Shown: positions 53,582-62,870, numbered from the stretch's first letter. The stretch: 64,000 nt of DNA from GCA-2748575 sp965222725 (GCA_965222725.1 OZ244969.1:5766001-5830000), one strand, 5' to 3'. Notes: generated by a model not told the origin, from the letters alone. Made by a program: numbers and translations.

Positions 53582-54229
53582 TCAGGCATTTTCCGTCTCA
53601 CCCAGCTTTTTCTGGTCGGTCACCCAGTTAGCCGCCCCCAGAAACACCATACGCAACTGCAATACCATGCGTTCCCGTACCCGCTCGACCGCTTTGTTAT
53701 CCGGCTGCACATCCAGCAGCTCCGGCGTGTTCATGGCCACCGTCATAATAGTTTGCAGGCAGAGCTGATCTGCCATATCCACCGGCAGGTGATCCAGCAG
53801 ATGCAGCTTGCGCAAATCCGTGGCCAGTTCGTTGGCAAAATAGAGCAGCTCGCTGCGAATGGCATCCCGCAGCTTTTGCGATCCCCCTGTCATTTCCTGG
53901 GACATAAAAATAAAAAAGCTCTTGTTGGTGTACACATGCTCTACAAACAGGTTCACCGAATTCTGGATAATCATATCCGGCGAAATCACTTCCTGCCGCG
54001 CCCGGCGCATTAACTGCCGCAGAATCAGACTCAGCTCATCCACCAGCGCCAGCCCCAGATCATCCATGTCCGTAAAATGCCGGTAGAAAGACGTGGGCAC
54101 CACCTGTGCACTCTTGGCCACCTCACGGATGCTGATGGTGGAGAAGTGCTGCCCCTCTGCCACCAGACCCAGTGCTCCGAACATCAGGTTATTGCGGGTT
54201 TTCAGTTTTTTCTCCAGGCGGGTCGACAT
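53582..54229 (-). CDS. desT: TetR-family regulator of unsaturated fatty acid synthesis, DesT/FabR type
   Basis: DesT/FabR repressors sense the saturated:unsaturated acyl-CoA balance. The 215-residue protein has the TetR HTH (about residues 10-58) with FSTISIREVAKSAQVVPTSFYRHFTDMDDLGLALVDEL, close to the FabR/DesT subfamily. A helical acyl-CoA-binding domain follows. It is divergent from desC-desB, exactly as in Pseudomonas aeruginosa, and two DesT-like operators lie in the intergenic region with a weaker third half-site near its own start. Confidence 0.88.
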   Translation of the reverse strand: MSTRLEKKLKTRNNLMFGALGLVAEGQHFSTISIREVAKSAQVVPTSFYRHFTDMDDLGLALVDELSLILRQLMRRARQEVISPDMIIQNSVNLFVEHVYTNKSFFIFMSQEMTGGSQKLRDAIRSELLYFANELATDLRKLHLLDHLPVDMADQLCLQTIMTVAMNTPELLDVQPDNKAVERVRERMVLQLRMVFLGAANWVTDQKKLGETENA

Positions 54230-54258
54230 GGCGCTGGGTCCTTTTGTAGCTGAATCTG

Positions 54259-54276
54259 AGTGTGCATGTGATTACA
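54259..54276. promoter_or_regulatory. Weak third DesT-like site
   Basis: AGTGTGCA-TG-TGATTACA keeps one full half-site identical to the complement of the right half of the 54452 operator. It lies 30 nt upstream of the desT ATG, so autoregulation is possible. Confidence 0.3.
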
Positions 54277-54419
54277 CAATCGTCAGATTATGGCTAAAAA
54301 CTTCGTGAATAGCCAGTATCAAGACCACAAAACGGGCAAATACTCACCAAAATAGCACCCACCTATTAACCCATATCTATTTGTTTTATAAGCATTTAAC
54401 AAATCTTCATAAATTTTTG

Positions 54420-54437
54420 AGTGTACACCCGTTGACT
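54420..54437. promoter_or_regulatory. DesT/FabR operator 1
   Basis: AGTGTACA-CC-CGTTGACT fits the AGYGWACA-NN-TGTTCRCT pattern of the FabR/DesT family. It contains TTGACT (54432-54437), a likely -35 box for desC. Confidence 0.65.
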
Positions 54438-54451
54438 CAAATCCGGCGTTT

Positions 54452-54469
54452 AGTGTACAACTGCACACT
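54452..54469. promoter_or_regulatory. DesT/FabR operator 2
   Basis: AGTGTACA-AC-TGCACACT is a near-perfect palindrome, extended by TTT/AAA on the outside. Its centre is 32 bp (about three turns) from operator 1. It covers the probable -10 region and lies 26 nt before the desC ATG. Confidence 0.75.
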
Positions 54470-54495
54470 AAATACAGGCATTAAAGGTAATCGAC

Positions 54496-55629
54496 ATGAC
54501 AAGGAACACTGCAACACTCCAATCCCTGAAACACTGGGTTAACAAGGCACTGTTCAACACCGATTCTGCAAACGGGTACTTCGAAACCCTGGTGGAAGGC
54601 ATTGACCCCATGTGGTCCCTGCAATCCACCAAGGCCAGGGTCGAGATGATGCATTTCGAAACCGCCGACACCGTTACCCTGACCGTGCGCCCCAACGAGA
54701 GCTTTAAAGGCTTCCGGGCGGGCCAGCACGTGCAGCTGGGCGTGGAAATCAACGGTGTACGCAAAACCCGCACCTTTACCATTGCCTCCAGCCCGGCCGA
54801 ATGGCGCAACAAAGGCACCATTCAGTTCACCATCAAGGCTGTGCCCCACGGCCAGGTAACCCGGTGGATTCACGAGAATATGAAGCCCGGGCATATCATT
54901 CGGCTGCAGCAGGCCAGTGGCGAATTCCTGTTACCGGAAACCACTCGCCACAGCCTGTACATTGCCGGCGGTTCCGGCATTACCCCGGTAATGTCGCACC
55001 TGCGCGAACTGATGGAATCCCGCTTCCCCTACCCGGTCACCCTGCTGTACTACGCGAAGCAGGAAGAAGAGTTTATTTTCCGGGAAGAGCTGGATGCTAT
55101 CGCCAGACATTTCAAACAGTTCAAACTGTACCGGATCCGTACCCGCGCCGACAAAGGCGGCGACAAACTCCAGGGCCATCTGAGCGAAAGCCATCTGCAA
55201 CGGGCCGTTAAGGAAACGCCGGATCACGTGTTTGTGTGCGGTCCCAATGAGTTGAGAGAAGCCGCTGAATCCCTGGTAGCGGATTACTTTGCCGCTGAGC
55301 AATCCGCACAGACACCGGTATTGCATACCGAATCCTTTGGCCTGGTCATCAAGCCGGTTTCCGGTGAGGCATCCGTACAACCGGTCACACTGACCAAGAG
55401 CCACAAAACCATTAAGTGCGAACCCAACACGCCACTGCTGGATGCCGCCGAGCAAAACGGGCTGACCCCGAACTACGGCTGCCGGATGGGCATTTGCTAC
55501 ACCTGCAAATGCAAAAAAACCAGCGGCGTGGTGCGCAACGCGGTAACCGGAAAACTTTCCGGCACGGACGAGGAAGACATTCAGCTGTGCGTTTCCATTC
55601 CGGAAACACCTGTAGAGCTTGATCTGTAA
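54496..55629 (+). CDS. desC: Ferredoxin reductase-type electron donor of fatty acid desaturase
   Basis: The 377-residue flavo-iron-sulfur protein passes NAD(P)H electrons to the desaturase encoded next. An N-terminal FAD domain has RTFTIASSP (about residues 94-102). The NAD domain has LYIAGGSGITPVMSHLREL and VFVCGPNELREA. The C-terminal plant-type 2Fe-2S domain has YGCRMGICYTCKCKK and a fourth Cys in IQLCVS. It follows the DesT operators and is 56 nt upstream of desB, matching the desCB operon of Pseudomonas. Confidence 0.9.
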   Translation: MTRNTATLQSLKHWVNKALFNTDSANGYFETLVEGIDPMWSLQSTKARVEMMHFETADTVTLTVRPNESFKGFRAGQHVQLGVEINGVRKTRTFTIASSPAEWRNKGTIQFTIKAVPHGQVTRWIHENMKPGHIIRLQQASGEFLLPETTRHSLYIAGGSGITPVMSHLRELMESRFPYPVTLLYYAKQEEEFIFREELDAIARHFKQFKLYRIRTRADKGGDKLQGHLSESHLQRAVKETPDHVFVCGPNELREAAESLVADYFAAEQSAQTPVLHTESFGLVIKPVSGEASVQPVTLTKSHKTIKCEPNTPLLDAAEQNGLTPNYGCRMGICYTCKCKKTSGVVRNAVTGKLSGTDEEDIQLCVSIPETPVELDL

Positions 55630-55685
55630 GTATCAACCAACAGCCAACGAATTGAAAAATATCAGCATAAGGAAAGGAGGCTCAT

Positions 55686-56780
55686 ATGACAGCCGCAAAC
55701 TTTAACATTCCCGTTAAAAAACTGACCAATGAACAACTGGATGAGCTGGGCAAGGAAATGGACCAGATCCGCGACGACGTGCTCAACGATCTGGGCAAGC
55801 GGGATGCGGACTATATTCGCAACATTATCCGCATTCAACGCGGCTTTGAAATTGCCGGCCGGGTGATGATTCACTTCAGCCTGACACCGGTAGGCTTCGG
55901 GCTGGGCTCCATGTCTCTGGGTATCGCCAAGATTATCGAGAACATGGAAATCGGTCACAACGTATTGCACGGCCAGTATGACTGGATGAATGATCCCAAC
56001 ATCAATTCCCAGTCCTACGAGTGGGATACGGTGTGCGATGCCCAGTCATGGAAGCGTACCCACAACTATGAGCACCATACCTACACCAACATCATCGGCA
56101 AGGACCGCGACTATGGTTATGCCGCGTTGCGTTTGTCCGACGATACGGAATGGCACCCCTTGTGGCGCCTGAATATGTTTTATCTGGCGGCACTGAGTTT
56201 CTTCTTCCAGTGGGGTGTGGGCCTGCACGAAATGGAATTTGAAAAAGTCCGCTCCAAAGAAGTGCCACTGAAAGACAAGCTGCCCATGCTGAAAGACTTC
56301 GCCAAAAAAAGTTCACGGCAGTTGTTCAAGGATTACGTGTTCTTCCCGGCACTGGCGGGCCCTTTCTTCTGGAAGGTGGCTGCGGGTAACTTCCTGGCCA
56401 ATGCCATTCGCAACCTGTGGGCATCCTCCATTATCTTTTGCGGTCACTTTACCGAAGGAGCCCAGACCTTTACGGAAGAGGAATGCGAAAACGAATCCAA
56501 GGGCCACTGGTATTTCCGTCAGCTGCTGGGCTCCAGCAACTTCACCGGCGGCCGCTGGCTGCATATTCTGAGTGGCCATTTGAGCTACCAGATTGAACAC
56601 CACCTGTTCCCGGATATTCCTGCCCATCGCTACGCAGAAATGTCACCACAGGTACAGGCACTCTGTGAAAAATACGGGCTGCCTTACAACAGCGGCTCTT
56701 TCCTGGGTCAGTACAAAACTGTATTGCAAAGAGTCTGGAAGTTTTCCAAGCCGCCCAAACTCGCCAAACTGTTCGCCTGA
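55686..56780 (+). CDS. desB: Acyl-lipid/acyl-CoA fatty acid desaturase
   Basis: This membrane di-iron desaturase inserts a double bond (probably delta-9) into acyl-CoA or phospholipid chains. The 364-residue protein has the three histidine boxes: GHNVLHGQYDW, THNYEHHTYTN and QIEHHLFPDIPAHRY, with membrane segments between. AGGAGG precedes the ATG by a normal distance. With desC as electron donor it offers an oxygen-dependent way to make unsaturated lipids under DesT control. Confidence 0.93.
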   Translation: MTAANFNIPVKKLTNEQLDELGKEMDQIRDDVLNDLGKRDADYIRNIIRIQRGFEIAGRVMIHFSLTPVGFGLGSMSLGIAKIIENMEIGHNVLHGQYDWMNDPNINSQSYEWDTVCDAQSWKRTHNYEHHTYTNIIGKDRDYGYAALRLSDDTEWHPLWRLNMFYLAALSFFFQWGVGLHEMEFEKVRSKEVPLKDKLPMLKDFAKKSSRQLFKDYVFFPALAGPFFWKVAAGNFLANAIRNLWASSIIFCGHFTEGAQTFTEEECENESKGHWYFRQLLGSSNFTGGRWLHILSGHLSYQIEHHLFPDIPAHRYAEMSPQVQALCEKYGLPYNSGSFLGQYKTVLQRVWKFSKPPKLAKLFA

Positions 56781-56825
56781 TATCAGGCGAACAGCATCCT
56801 GCATCAACACCCCGGAGGGTACAAC

Positions 56826-57128
56826 ATGAGCAACACAACAAGAAAAATCCATGTATACAAAGACATTACCCAGCTGGCCATTGACCGCGGGCTGGAAACC
56901 TCGGAATCCATCCACATGACCATTCAGGATTTTATTCTGGATATGGCCACCGGCTCCGTGGAAAACAACCACACGGTAGAAACCCTGAAAACCTTTCCCC
57001 GGGAAAATGTCTCGCGGGCCTATCGGTTTGCCCGTGACATTAATCGTCAGGTAGGTCAAGCTATCTCGGAAATGCTCAGCGCCTACGAGCACCGCAGCAA
57101 TATCAAAGAGCTGGCGGACGAGGCCTGA
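56826..57128 (+). CDS. Small helical protein downstream of desB (paralog A)
   Basis: This 100-residue protein is all-helical by appearance, with no signal peptide. The pattern YKDITQLAIDRGLETSESIH is followed by a second helix TIQDFILDMA and a C-terminal SRAYRFARDINRQVGQ. It has a strong Shine-Dalgarno (GGAGGG) and sits 46 nt after desB. It is clearly related to the next gene (K-x-V-x-KD-x3-Q-x4-x-G-x2-T-x-E-x-IH-x2-I-x-D). Phasin-like size and helicity suggest a lipid- or granule-surface protein, but no known family is recognised. Confidence 0.75.
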   Translation: MSNTTRKIHVYKDITQLAIDRGLETSESIHMTIQDFILDMATGSVENNHTVETLKTFPRENVSRAYRFARDINRQVGQAISEMLSAYEHRSNIKELADEA

Positions 57129-57168
57129 GCCGTACGCAGACAGCGACTAACAACATAAGGAGTCCGGC

Positions 57169-57504
57169 ATGAGCATCCTAAACAAATTAGAAGTGGTAAA
57201 AGATATGATCCAGAAAACCGTGAATCAGGGCACCCAGACGGTTGAGGATATTCATATCGCCATTGGGGATGTGGCGTTCGACATTCTGGAAAAGCAGGGA
57301 AAACTGGATGAAGAAGCCCGCAAGATGCGCGAGCAGCATAACGAACTGGTACGCTCCATTTACGGCAAGATCCGTGAAGTGAATGACAAGGTGGGCGACT
57401 TTGCCAGCGACGTGTTTGAATCCATCGAGGACAGCGAAATCATTATGGACAACATGTCGGAAGCGGAAAAACGCGCTACCGTCAAAAAGCAGGACCAGGC
57501 CTGA
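57169..57504 (+). CDS. Small helical protein (paralog B)
   Basis: This 111-residue protein has the same layout as its neighbour: KLEVVKDMIQKTVNQGTQTV, EDIHIAIGDVAFDIL and RSIYGKIREVNDKVGDFASD, then an acidic segment and a charged KKQDQA tail. AAGGAG precedes the ATG by 7 nt. It is the last gene before a strong terminator, so desC-desB-A-B probably form one DesT-controlled operon. Function unknown. Confidence 0.75.
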   Translation: MSILNKLEVVKDMIQKTVNQGTQTVEDIHIAIGDVAFDILEKQGKLDEEARKMREQHNELVRSIYGKIREVNDKVGDFASDVFESIEDSEIIMDNMSEAEKRATVKKQDQA

Positions 57505-57612
57505 ACCACTACACCGGAACAGGCCCGGTCCGGAATGCCGATTCTTGATTCAGTGGTTTTTATTAGAGCCAAACAGTTTATGAGTGTTTTGCTGAGTCCA
57601 TCTCAGTTTTAT

Positions 57613-57651
57613 ACGGCGGTATTTCAAATGCGCACGGATACCGCCGTTTTT
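57613..57651 (+). terminator. Strong rho-independent terminator
   Basis: A perfect 10-bp stem (ACGGCGGTAT / ATACCGCCGT) with a 15-nt loop is followed by TTTTCTTTAT on the plus strand. It ends the desCB transcript. A weaker AACCACT...AGTGGTTTTT pairing lies upstream at 57506-57565. Confidence 0.85.
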
Positions 57652-57653
57652 CT

Positions 57654-58682
57654 TTATAGACAAACTTTCCTGATACCAGCCACACCCTGAAAGCCACAAG
57701 CTTTCATATCACCCACATCAGCATCTTCCAGACCACCTAACGCATACAACGGAATCTTTGCCCGCCGGACCCATTGGGCTGCAGCTTCCATATCCAGAGG
57801 ATCAGTATCAGGATGGCTTTCGGTAACGCGAACGGGAGACAGGGTGGCCATCTGGCAGCCCATGGCTTCTGCCCTGACGATGTCCTCCGCACCATGACAG
57901 GACGCGGCCAGTAATCGCATGGAGGCAAAGGAGGTGCCCGTTGTTTTCCCACGCTGCCCGCTGTCATCATCATCCGTCCGGGAACGGGCATACTCGGCCT
58001 GAAGCTGACTGGCCGTCAGGTGAATTCCGTCAAACAGCGAAAACACCTCCCGCCATTGCTGACCCACCTGCAGGGTTTCGTAGCAGTCACCATTAAGCAG
58101 CAGGCGAAAATCAAATCGTAATTTCAGGGGCAGCAACGCCCGGCAAAGCGCCACCAGTTTATCCGCCGACAGCGATTTGGTTCTTAGCTGAATCAGCTCG
58201 GCACCCGCCTGCAGTTTGGCTTCAAACAACGCCAGAAACTCCGACAGGGCGCCATCGGCTTCCGGTGTTATCCAATAACGATCCGGGAGTTTAACCGCCT
58301 GTAGAATCGGTACATTGGCATCAGGAAACTGATATTGATCCAGCTCGCTTGTCGGCACCCATTCCACCCGCTGGCCTTCCATGCCTTCAGGCGTACCGGA
58401 AAATGTCAGCACATCCCACACATCCAGGAAAACAGGTTTGTCCGGGTAATCGTGCTGTATCTGAATCAGGGGCTGCATGTCACTGGCATCAATGGCCAGT
58501 TCTTCCTGCAGCTCCCTGCGCAAGGCGAGCTCGACAGGCTCACCCGCTTCCACCTTGCCGCCGGGAAATTCCCATTTACCCCCCTGATGCAAATGATCCG
58601 GGCGTTTGGAAATCAGAATCTGCTGTTCTCTGCCAACACAATCACCATGAATGACGGCGGCTACCACATGAATCCGTTTCAC
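57654..58682 (-). CDS. Nudix hydrolase fused to a thiamine-phosphate-synthase-like domain
   Basis: The 342-residue protein has an N-terminal MutT-like Nudix domain (about 1-130) with the full box GGKVEAGEPVELALRRELQEEL (GX5EX7REVXEEX). It probably removes 8-oxo-dGTP. The C-terminal half (about 135-340) resembles ThiE, with LIQLRTKSL, IHLTASQL and PLYALGGLEDADV. Several ThiE catalytic residues are not obvious, so synthase activity is doubtful. An acidic DDDDS insert is near residue 240. The argJ-mutT order is common in Pseudomonas. A 27-nt gap separates it from argJ. Confidence 0.85.
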   Translation of the reverse strand: MKRIHVVAAVIHGDCVGREQQILISKRPDHLHQGGKWEFPGGKVEAGEPVELALRRELQEELAIDASDMQPLIQIQHDYPDKPVFLDVWDVLTFSGTPEGMEGQRVEWVPTSELDQYQFPDANVPILQAVKLPDRYWITPEADGALSEFLALFEAKLQAGAELIQLRTKSLSADKLVALCRALLPLKLRFDFRLLLNGDCYETLQVGQQWREVFSLFDGIHLTASQLQAEYARSRTDDDDSGQRGKTTGTSFASMRLLAASCHGAEDIVRAEAMGCQMATLSPVRVTESHPDTDPLDMEAAAQWVRRAKIPLYALGGLEDADVGDMKACGFQGVAGIRKVCL

Positions 58683-58709
58683 AAGCCTACTCCAATCAAT
58701 CCGGATTGA

Positions 58710-59942
58710 TCAGCTGCGGTAATCCGCATTGATTTTTACGTAGTCATAGGAAAAATCACAGGTCCAGATTTCGGCACTGACATCCCCCAGCCCCATGCGG
58801 ATTTCAATGGTGTATTCCTCCTGCTGCATCACAGCAGCACAGTCCGCTTCCACATAGGATCTGGCCACACTGCCTTTTTCACACAGCAGCACATCATCCA
58901 GGTACACCACTACCTTTTCCACATCAAAACTGTCTACCGGTGCCCGGCCAATGGCAGCCAGTATCCGCCCCCAATTGGGATCAGCGGCAAAGAGCGCGGT
59001 TTTTACCAGAGGGGAATGAGCCACGGTGTAGGCAATTTCTTTAGCCTCTTCCCGGCTGCGGGCTTCTGTCACTTTTACGGTCACAAATTTGGTGGCGCCT
59101 TCGCCGTCTTTTACAATGGCTTTGGCCAGTTCAATAAAGACATCAAACAAAGCCTGTTTGAAATCCTGAAAGCCGGGATCATCCGCCTGCTGAAAATAGA
59201 CTTTTGCCTTGTTGGTGGCCACCAGCATGCAGCTGTCGTTGGTGGAGGTATCGCCATCCACTGTTGCCTGGTTAAAAGAAATTTCCGCTCCCTCTTCCAG
59301 CAGCTCATCCAATAACGGTTTTGCCACACCGGCGTCTGTAGCCACATAGGCCAGCATGGTGGCCATATTGGGTTTGATCATACCGGAACCCTTGGAGATG
59401 CCGGTGATGGTAACGGTTTCTCCTGCACAATCCAGCTGCACGGATGCGCCCTTGGGGCGGGTATCTGTGGTGAGAATTCCCTGAGCGGCTTCATCCCAGC
59501 CGTCTTCCGCCAGATTATCAAAACAGCGGTCCAGAGCCGCTTCGATTTTTTCTACCGGCAGGCGCTCTCCAATCACCCCGGTGGAAAACGGGAAGACATT
59601 TTCCACTGCGGCGCCACCTTTACCGGACACATAACGGCACACATTCAAACTGTTCTCATAACCATCGGGGCCGGTACCTGCATTGGCATAGCCGGTGTTG
59701 GTAATAAAATAATTCACACATTCGGTGGCATTGGTTTGCTGCTTCAGATGCTGCTGACAGATCTGAACCGGCGCCGCGCAAAAACGGTTTTGCGTAAAAA
59801 CACCGGCAATGGTAGCGCCGATATCCACCCGCATCAGGATCAGGTCCTTGCGGTTAGGATATTTGATTTCGGCGGATGTGGTGCCGAGCTGAAAACCGGC
59901 AACCGGGTGCATGGCAGGAAAGGAATCAGGGCCAACAGCCAT
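58710..59942 (-). CDS. argJ: Bifunctional glutamate N-acetyltransferase / amino-acid acetyltransferase
   Basis: ArgJ transfers the acetyl group between N-acetylornithine and glutamate in arginine synthesis. The 410-residue precursor is cleaved by itself before the Thr of ATVDGDTSTNDS into alpha and beta chains. Other blocks are FTQNRFCAAPV, NTGYANAGTG, FPFSTGVIGE, MIKPNMATMLAY, and the C-terminal ending DYVKINADYRS. ATG 59942 has AAGGAG 8 nt upstream; a TTG further upstream is less likely. Confidence 0.96.
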   Translation of the reverse strand: MAVGPDSFPAMHPVAGFQLGTTSAEIKYPNRKDLILMRVDIGATIAGVFTQNRFCAAPVQICQQHLKQQTNATECVNYFITNTGYANAGTGPDGYENSLNVCRYVSGKGGAAVENVFPFSTGVIGERLPVEKIEAALDRCFDNLAEDGWDEAAQGILTTDTRPKGASVQLDCAGETVTITGISKGSGMIKPNMATMLAYVATDAGVAKPLLDELLEEGAEISFNQATVDGDTSTNDSCMLVATNKAKVYFQQADDPGFQDFKQALFDVFIELAKAIVKDGEGATKFVTVKVTEARSREEAKEIAYTVAHSPLVKTALFAADPNWGRILAAIGRAPVDSFDVEKVVVYLDDVLLCEKGSVARSYVEADCAAVMQQEEYTIEIRMGLGDVSAEIWTCDFSYDYVKINADYRS

Positions 59943-59961
59943 TGGTAATTTCTCCTTAAAC

Positions 59962-59995
59962 AAAAAAGGCCATATCCTGAGATACAGCCCTTTTA
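59962..59995 (-). terminator. Terminator after secA
   Basis: On the minus strand AAAAGGGC...GGCCTTTTTT forms a hairpin with a small mismatch and ends in six T. It lies between the secA stop and the argJ start. Confidence 0.6.
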
Positions 59996-60016
59996 AACAT
60001 CATTGATAAATAATCG

Positions 60017-62734
60017 TTAATCGAGCTGACCGTGGCAGTGTTTGTATTTCTTGCCGGAGCCACAGGGACAGGGTTCGTTACGCCCTACTTTACGCTCACT
60101 TCGCTGGAACGGGGTATTGGTATCTTCCTGAGGTTTGTCCTCATCCGCCTCCAACCCCTGGGCACTTTCGTGCTTGAGCTGCATCTCACGCTCGGCCGCT
60201 TCGCGACGCTGTTGTTCAAGTGCCTCCACTTCTTCCTGGCGACGAATTTCCACCGTGGACAAAGTGCGTACCACTTCAAACTTCACGTTTTCCAGGAAGC
60301 TCTGGAACAGCTCAAAGGCTTCGCGCTTGTATTCCTGTTTCGGGTTTTTCTGGGCATAACCCCGCAGATGAATCCCCTGGCGCAGGTGATCCATATTGGC
60401 CAGGTGTTCTTTCCACAAACGGTCCAGCGTCACCAGCATCACCTGTTTTTCCAGCTGGCGCATTAACGCCGGCTCAGGCGCATTGGCCTCTTTCTGCTGA
60501 TAGGCTTCTTCCAGGGCCGCCACGATTTTTTCCCGCAGGGTTTCTTCGTGGAGTTTCTGATCTTCTTCCAGCCACTTGCCTACCGGCAGGTGAGCACGGA
60601 AGTCGGTTTCCAGGGCACGTTCAAGGCCTTCCACGTCCCATTGCTCAGCCATGGAGCCAGGAGGTATGTAGCCATTAATAAAGTCGTTAACCACTTCCTC
60701 GCGGATGCCCACCACGCTATTGGAAAGATCATCCGTACCCAGAATTTCATTACGCTGATCGTACACCACACGGCGTTGATCATTGGCAACGTCATCGTAT
60801 TCCAGCAGAGACTTACGAATATCGAAGTTGCGGCCTTCCACCTTACGTTGGGCGTTTTCGATGGAACGGGTCACCCAGCGATGTTCGATAGCCTCGCCAC
60901 GCTGCATGCCCAGTGTCTGCATCAAACCTTTCATCCGGTCAGAGGCAAAGATCCGCATCAGGCTGTCTTCCAGAGACAGGTAAAAACGGGTGGAACCCGG
61001 ATCCCCCTGGCGTCCGGCACGACCACGGAGCTGGTTATCGATACGGCGTGATTCGTGGCGCTCGGTACCGATAATATGCAGGCCACCGGACTCCAGCACA
61101 GCGTTATGGCGCTCTAGCCAGGCTTTTTTGACTTTCTCCACTTCCACTTCGCTGGGGTCTTTCAGGTTATCCAGCTCTTCTTTCAGGCTGCCACCCAGCA
61201 CAATATCGGTACCACGGCCCGCCATGTTGGTTGCGATTGTCACCGCACCGGGGCGACCGGCCTGGGCAATAATCTCCGCTTCCTGGGCGTGGAATTTGGC
61301 GTTCAGTACCTTGTGGGCAATCTTTTCTTTCTTGAGAATACCGGAGAGTAATTCGGAAGTTTCGATGGACACCGTACCCACCAATACCGGCCGTTTGTTT
61401 TCCACCTGATCTTTAATATCGTCGATGATGGCTTCGTATTTTTCCGGCGCCGTCATGAAGATCAGATCGTTCATGTCATCACGAATCATAGGCTTGTGGG
61501 TGGGAATCACCACCACGTCCAGGCCATAGATCTGACGGAATTCAAACGCCTCGGTATCGGCAGTACCTGTCATACCCGAAAGCTTGTCGTAGATACGGAA
61601 ATAGTTCTGGAAGGTGGTGGACGCCAGGGTCTGGTTTTCCTGCTGGATCTTGACGTTTTCTTTGGCCTCAATCGCCTGATGTATCCCGTCCGACCAGCGC
61701 CGGCCCGGCATGGTCCGGCCGGTGTGTTCGTCCACAATCACGATCTGGCCGTTCTGGACGATGTAATCCACATCCCGCTGGAACAGCACGTTGGCCTTCA
61801 GCGCAGCATGTACGTGGTGCAGCAGGTTAAGATTGTTGGCTGCGTAAAGGCTGTCCTCTTCCGTCAGCAGGCCGATTTCCATCAGCAGTTTTTCAATATA
61901 CTCGTGCCCGTCTTCGGTGAGCTCCACCTGACGGTTCTTTTCATCCACCGTGTAATGGCCTTCACCCACTTCGTCGCCTTCCACCTCGGCGCGCTTCAGG
62001 CGGGGGATCAGTACATTAATTCGCTTGTAAAGATCGGAGCTGTCTTCGCTGGGGCCCGAAATAATCAGCGGTGTCCGGGCCTCATCAATCAGAATGGAGT
62101 CTACTTCGTCCACGATGGCAAAGTTCAGTGGCCCCTGGACCTTGTCTTCCAGGCTGAACGCCATGTTATCCCGCAGATAATCAAAACCGAATTCATTGTT
62201 GGTACCGTAAGTCACATCAGCAGAATAAGCCGCCTGCTTCTCATCATGGGGCTGGCGCGAAAGCACTACCCCTACGGTCATCCCCAGAAATTCATACAGG
62301 GGCCGGTTCCAGTCCGCATCCCGCTGGGCCAGATAATCGTTAACCGTCACAATATGAACACCACGCCCGGTCAGGGCGTTAAGATAGGCAGGCAAGGAGG
62401 CAGTCAGTGTTTTACCTTCACCGGTACGCATCTCGGCGATACGGCCTTCGTGCAAGGTAATACCACCCACCAGCTGCACATCAAAATGGCGCATACCCAT
62501 AACGCGCTTACTGGCTTCACGGACGGTGGCAAATGCTTCCGGCAGGAGTGCGTCCAGGCTCTCGCCTTCATCCAGCCGTTTGCGGAATTCTTCGGTTTTG
62601 GCCTTCAGCTCATCATCCGATAAGGGTTCCAGTTGCTCTTCAAACTGGCCAATAACACCAACCAGCTTTCTCATGCGCTTCAGTTCACGCTCATTTTTGG
62701 ACCCAAAAACTTTGCGAAGGGCTCGTCCTAACAT
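60017..62734 (-). CDS. secA: Preprotein translocase ATPase SecA
   Basis: SecA drives unfolded preproteins through SecYEG. The 905-residue protein has the DEAD motor with Walker A GEGKTLTASL, the DEVD box (AIVDEVDSILIDEARTPL), TMTGTADTEAFEF, GRAGRQGDPGSTRFYLSLED and the helical scaffold and wing domains. The C-terminal SEC-C zinc tail is CPCGSGKKYKHCHGQLD. The 62735-62870 upstream interval holds no secM-like gene. Confidence 0.98.
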   Translation of the reverse strand: MLGRALRKVFGSKNERELKRMRKLVGVIGQFEEQLEPLSDDELKAKTEEFRKRLDEGESLDALLPEAFATVREASKRVMGMRHFDVQLVGGITLHEGRIAEMRTGEGKTLTASLPAYLNALTGRGVHIVTVNDYLAQRDADWNRPLYEFLGMTVGVVLSRQPHDEKQAAYSADVTYGTNNEFGFDYLRDNMAFSLEDKVQGPLNFAIVDEVDSILIDEARTPLIISGPSEDSSDLYKRINVLIPRLKRAEVEGDEVGEGHYTVDEKNRQVELTEDGHEYIEKLLMEIGLLTEEDSLYAANNLNLLHHVHAALKANVLFQRDVDYIVQNGQIVIVDEHTGRTMPGRRWSDGIHQAIEAKENVKIQQENQTLASTTFQNYFRIYDKLSGMTGTADTEAFEFRQIYGLDVVVIPTHKPMIRDDMNDLIFMTAPEKYEAIIDDIKDQVENKRPVLVGTVSIETSELLSGILKKEKIAHKVLNAKFHAQEAEIIAQAGRPGAVTIATNMAGRGTDIVLGGSLKEELDNLKDPSEVEVEKVKKAWLERHNAVLESGGLHIIGTERHESRRIDNQLRGRAGRQGDPGSTRFYLSLEDSLMRIFASDRMKGLMQTLGMQRGEAIEHRWVTRSIENAQRKVEGRNFDIRKSLLEYDDVANDQRRVVYDQRNEILGTDDLSNSVVGIREEVVNDFINGYIPPGSMAEQWDVEGLERALETDFRAHLPVGKWLEEDQKLHEETLREKIVAALEEAYQQKEANAPEPALMRQLEKQVMLVTLDRLWKEHLANMDHLRQGIHLRGYAQKNPKQEYKREAFELFQSFLENVKFEVVRTLSTVEIRRQEEVEALEQQRREAAEREMQLKHESAQGLEADEDKPQEDTNTPFQRSERKVGRNEPCPCGSGKKYKHCHGQLD

Positions 62735-62870
62735 AATTACCTGCTTGTACTGGGGCTGGCAGTTTATTTTTTAACCAGCCAGCTATCTTGACAGAGTCCG
62801 CAATTCTAACCAGAAAATGGCATGCGTATGAAGAGCTTATGGGAGGTTTTCCCCAAACTATATCGAAAGG

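Noticed and set aside
61496..62623. 375-codon plus-strand open frame
   Set aside because: Antisense to secA; no domain pattern.
62735..62870. secM-like arrest peptide upstream of secA
   Set aside because: No open frame with a signal sequence or arrest motif in this short gap.
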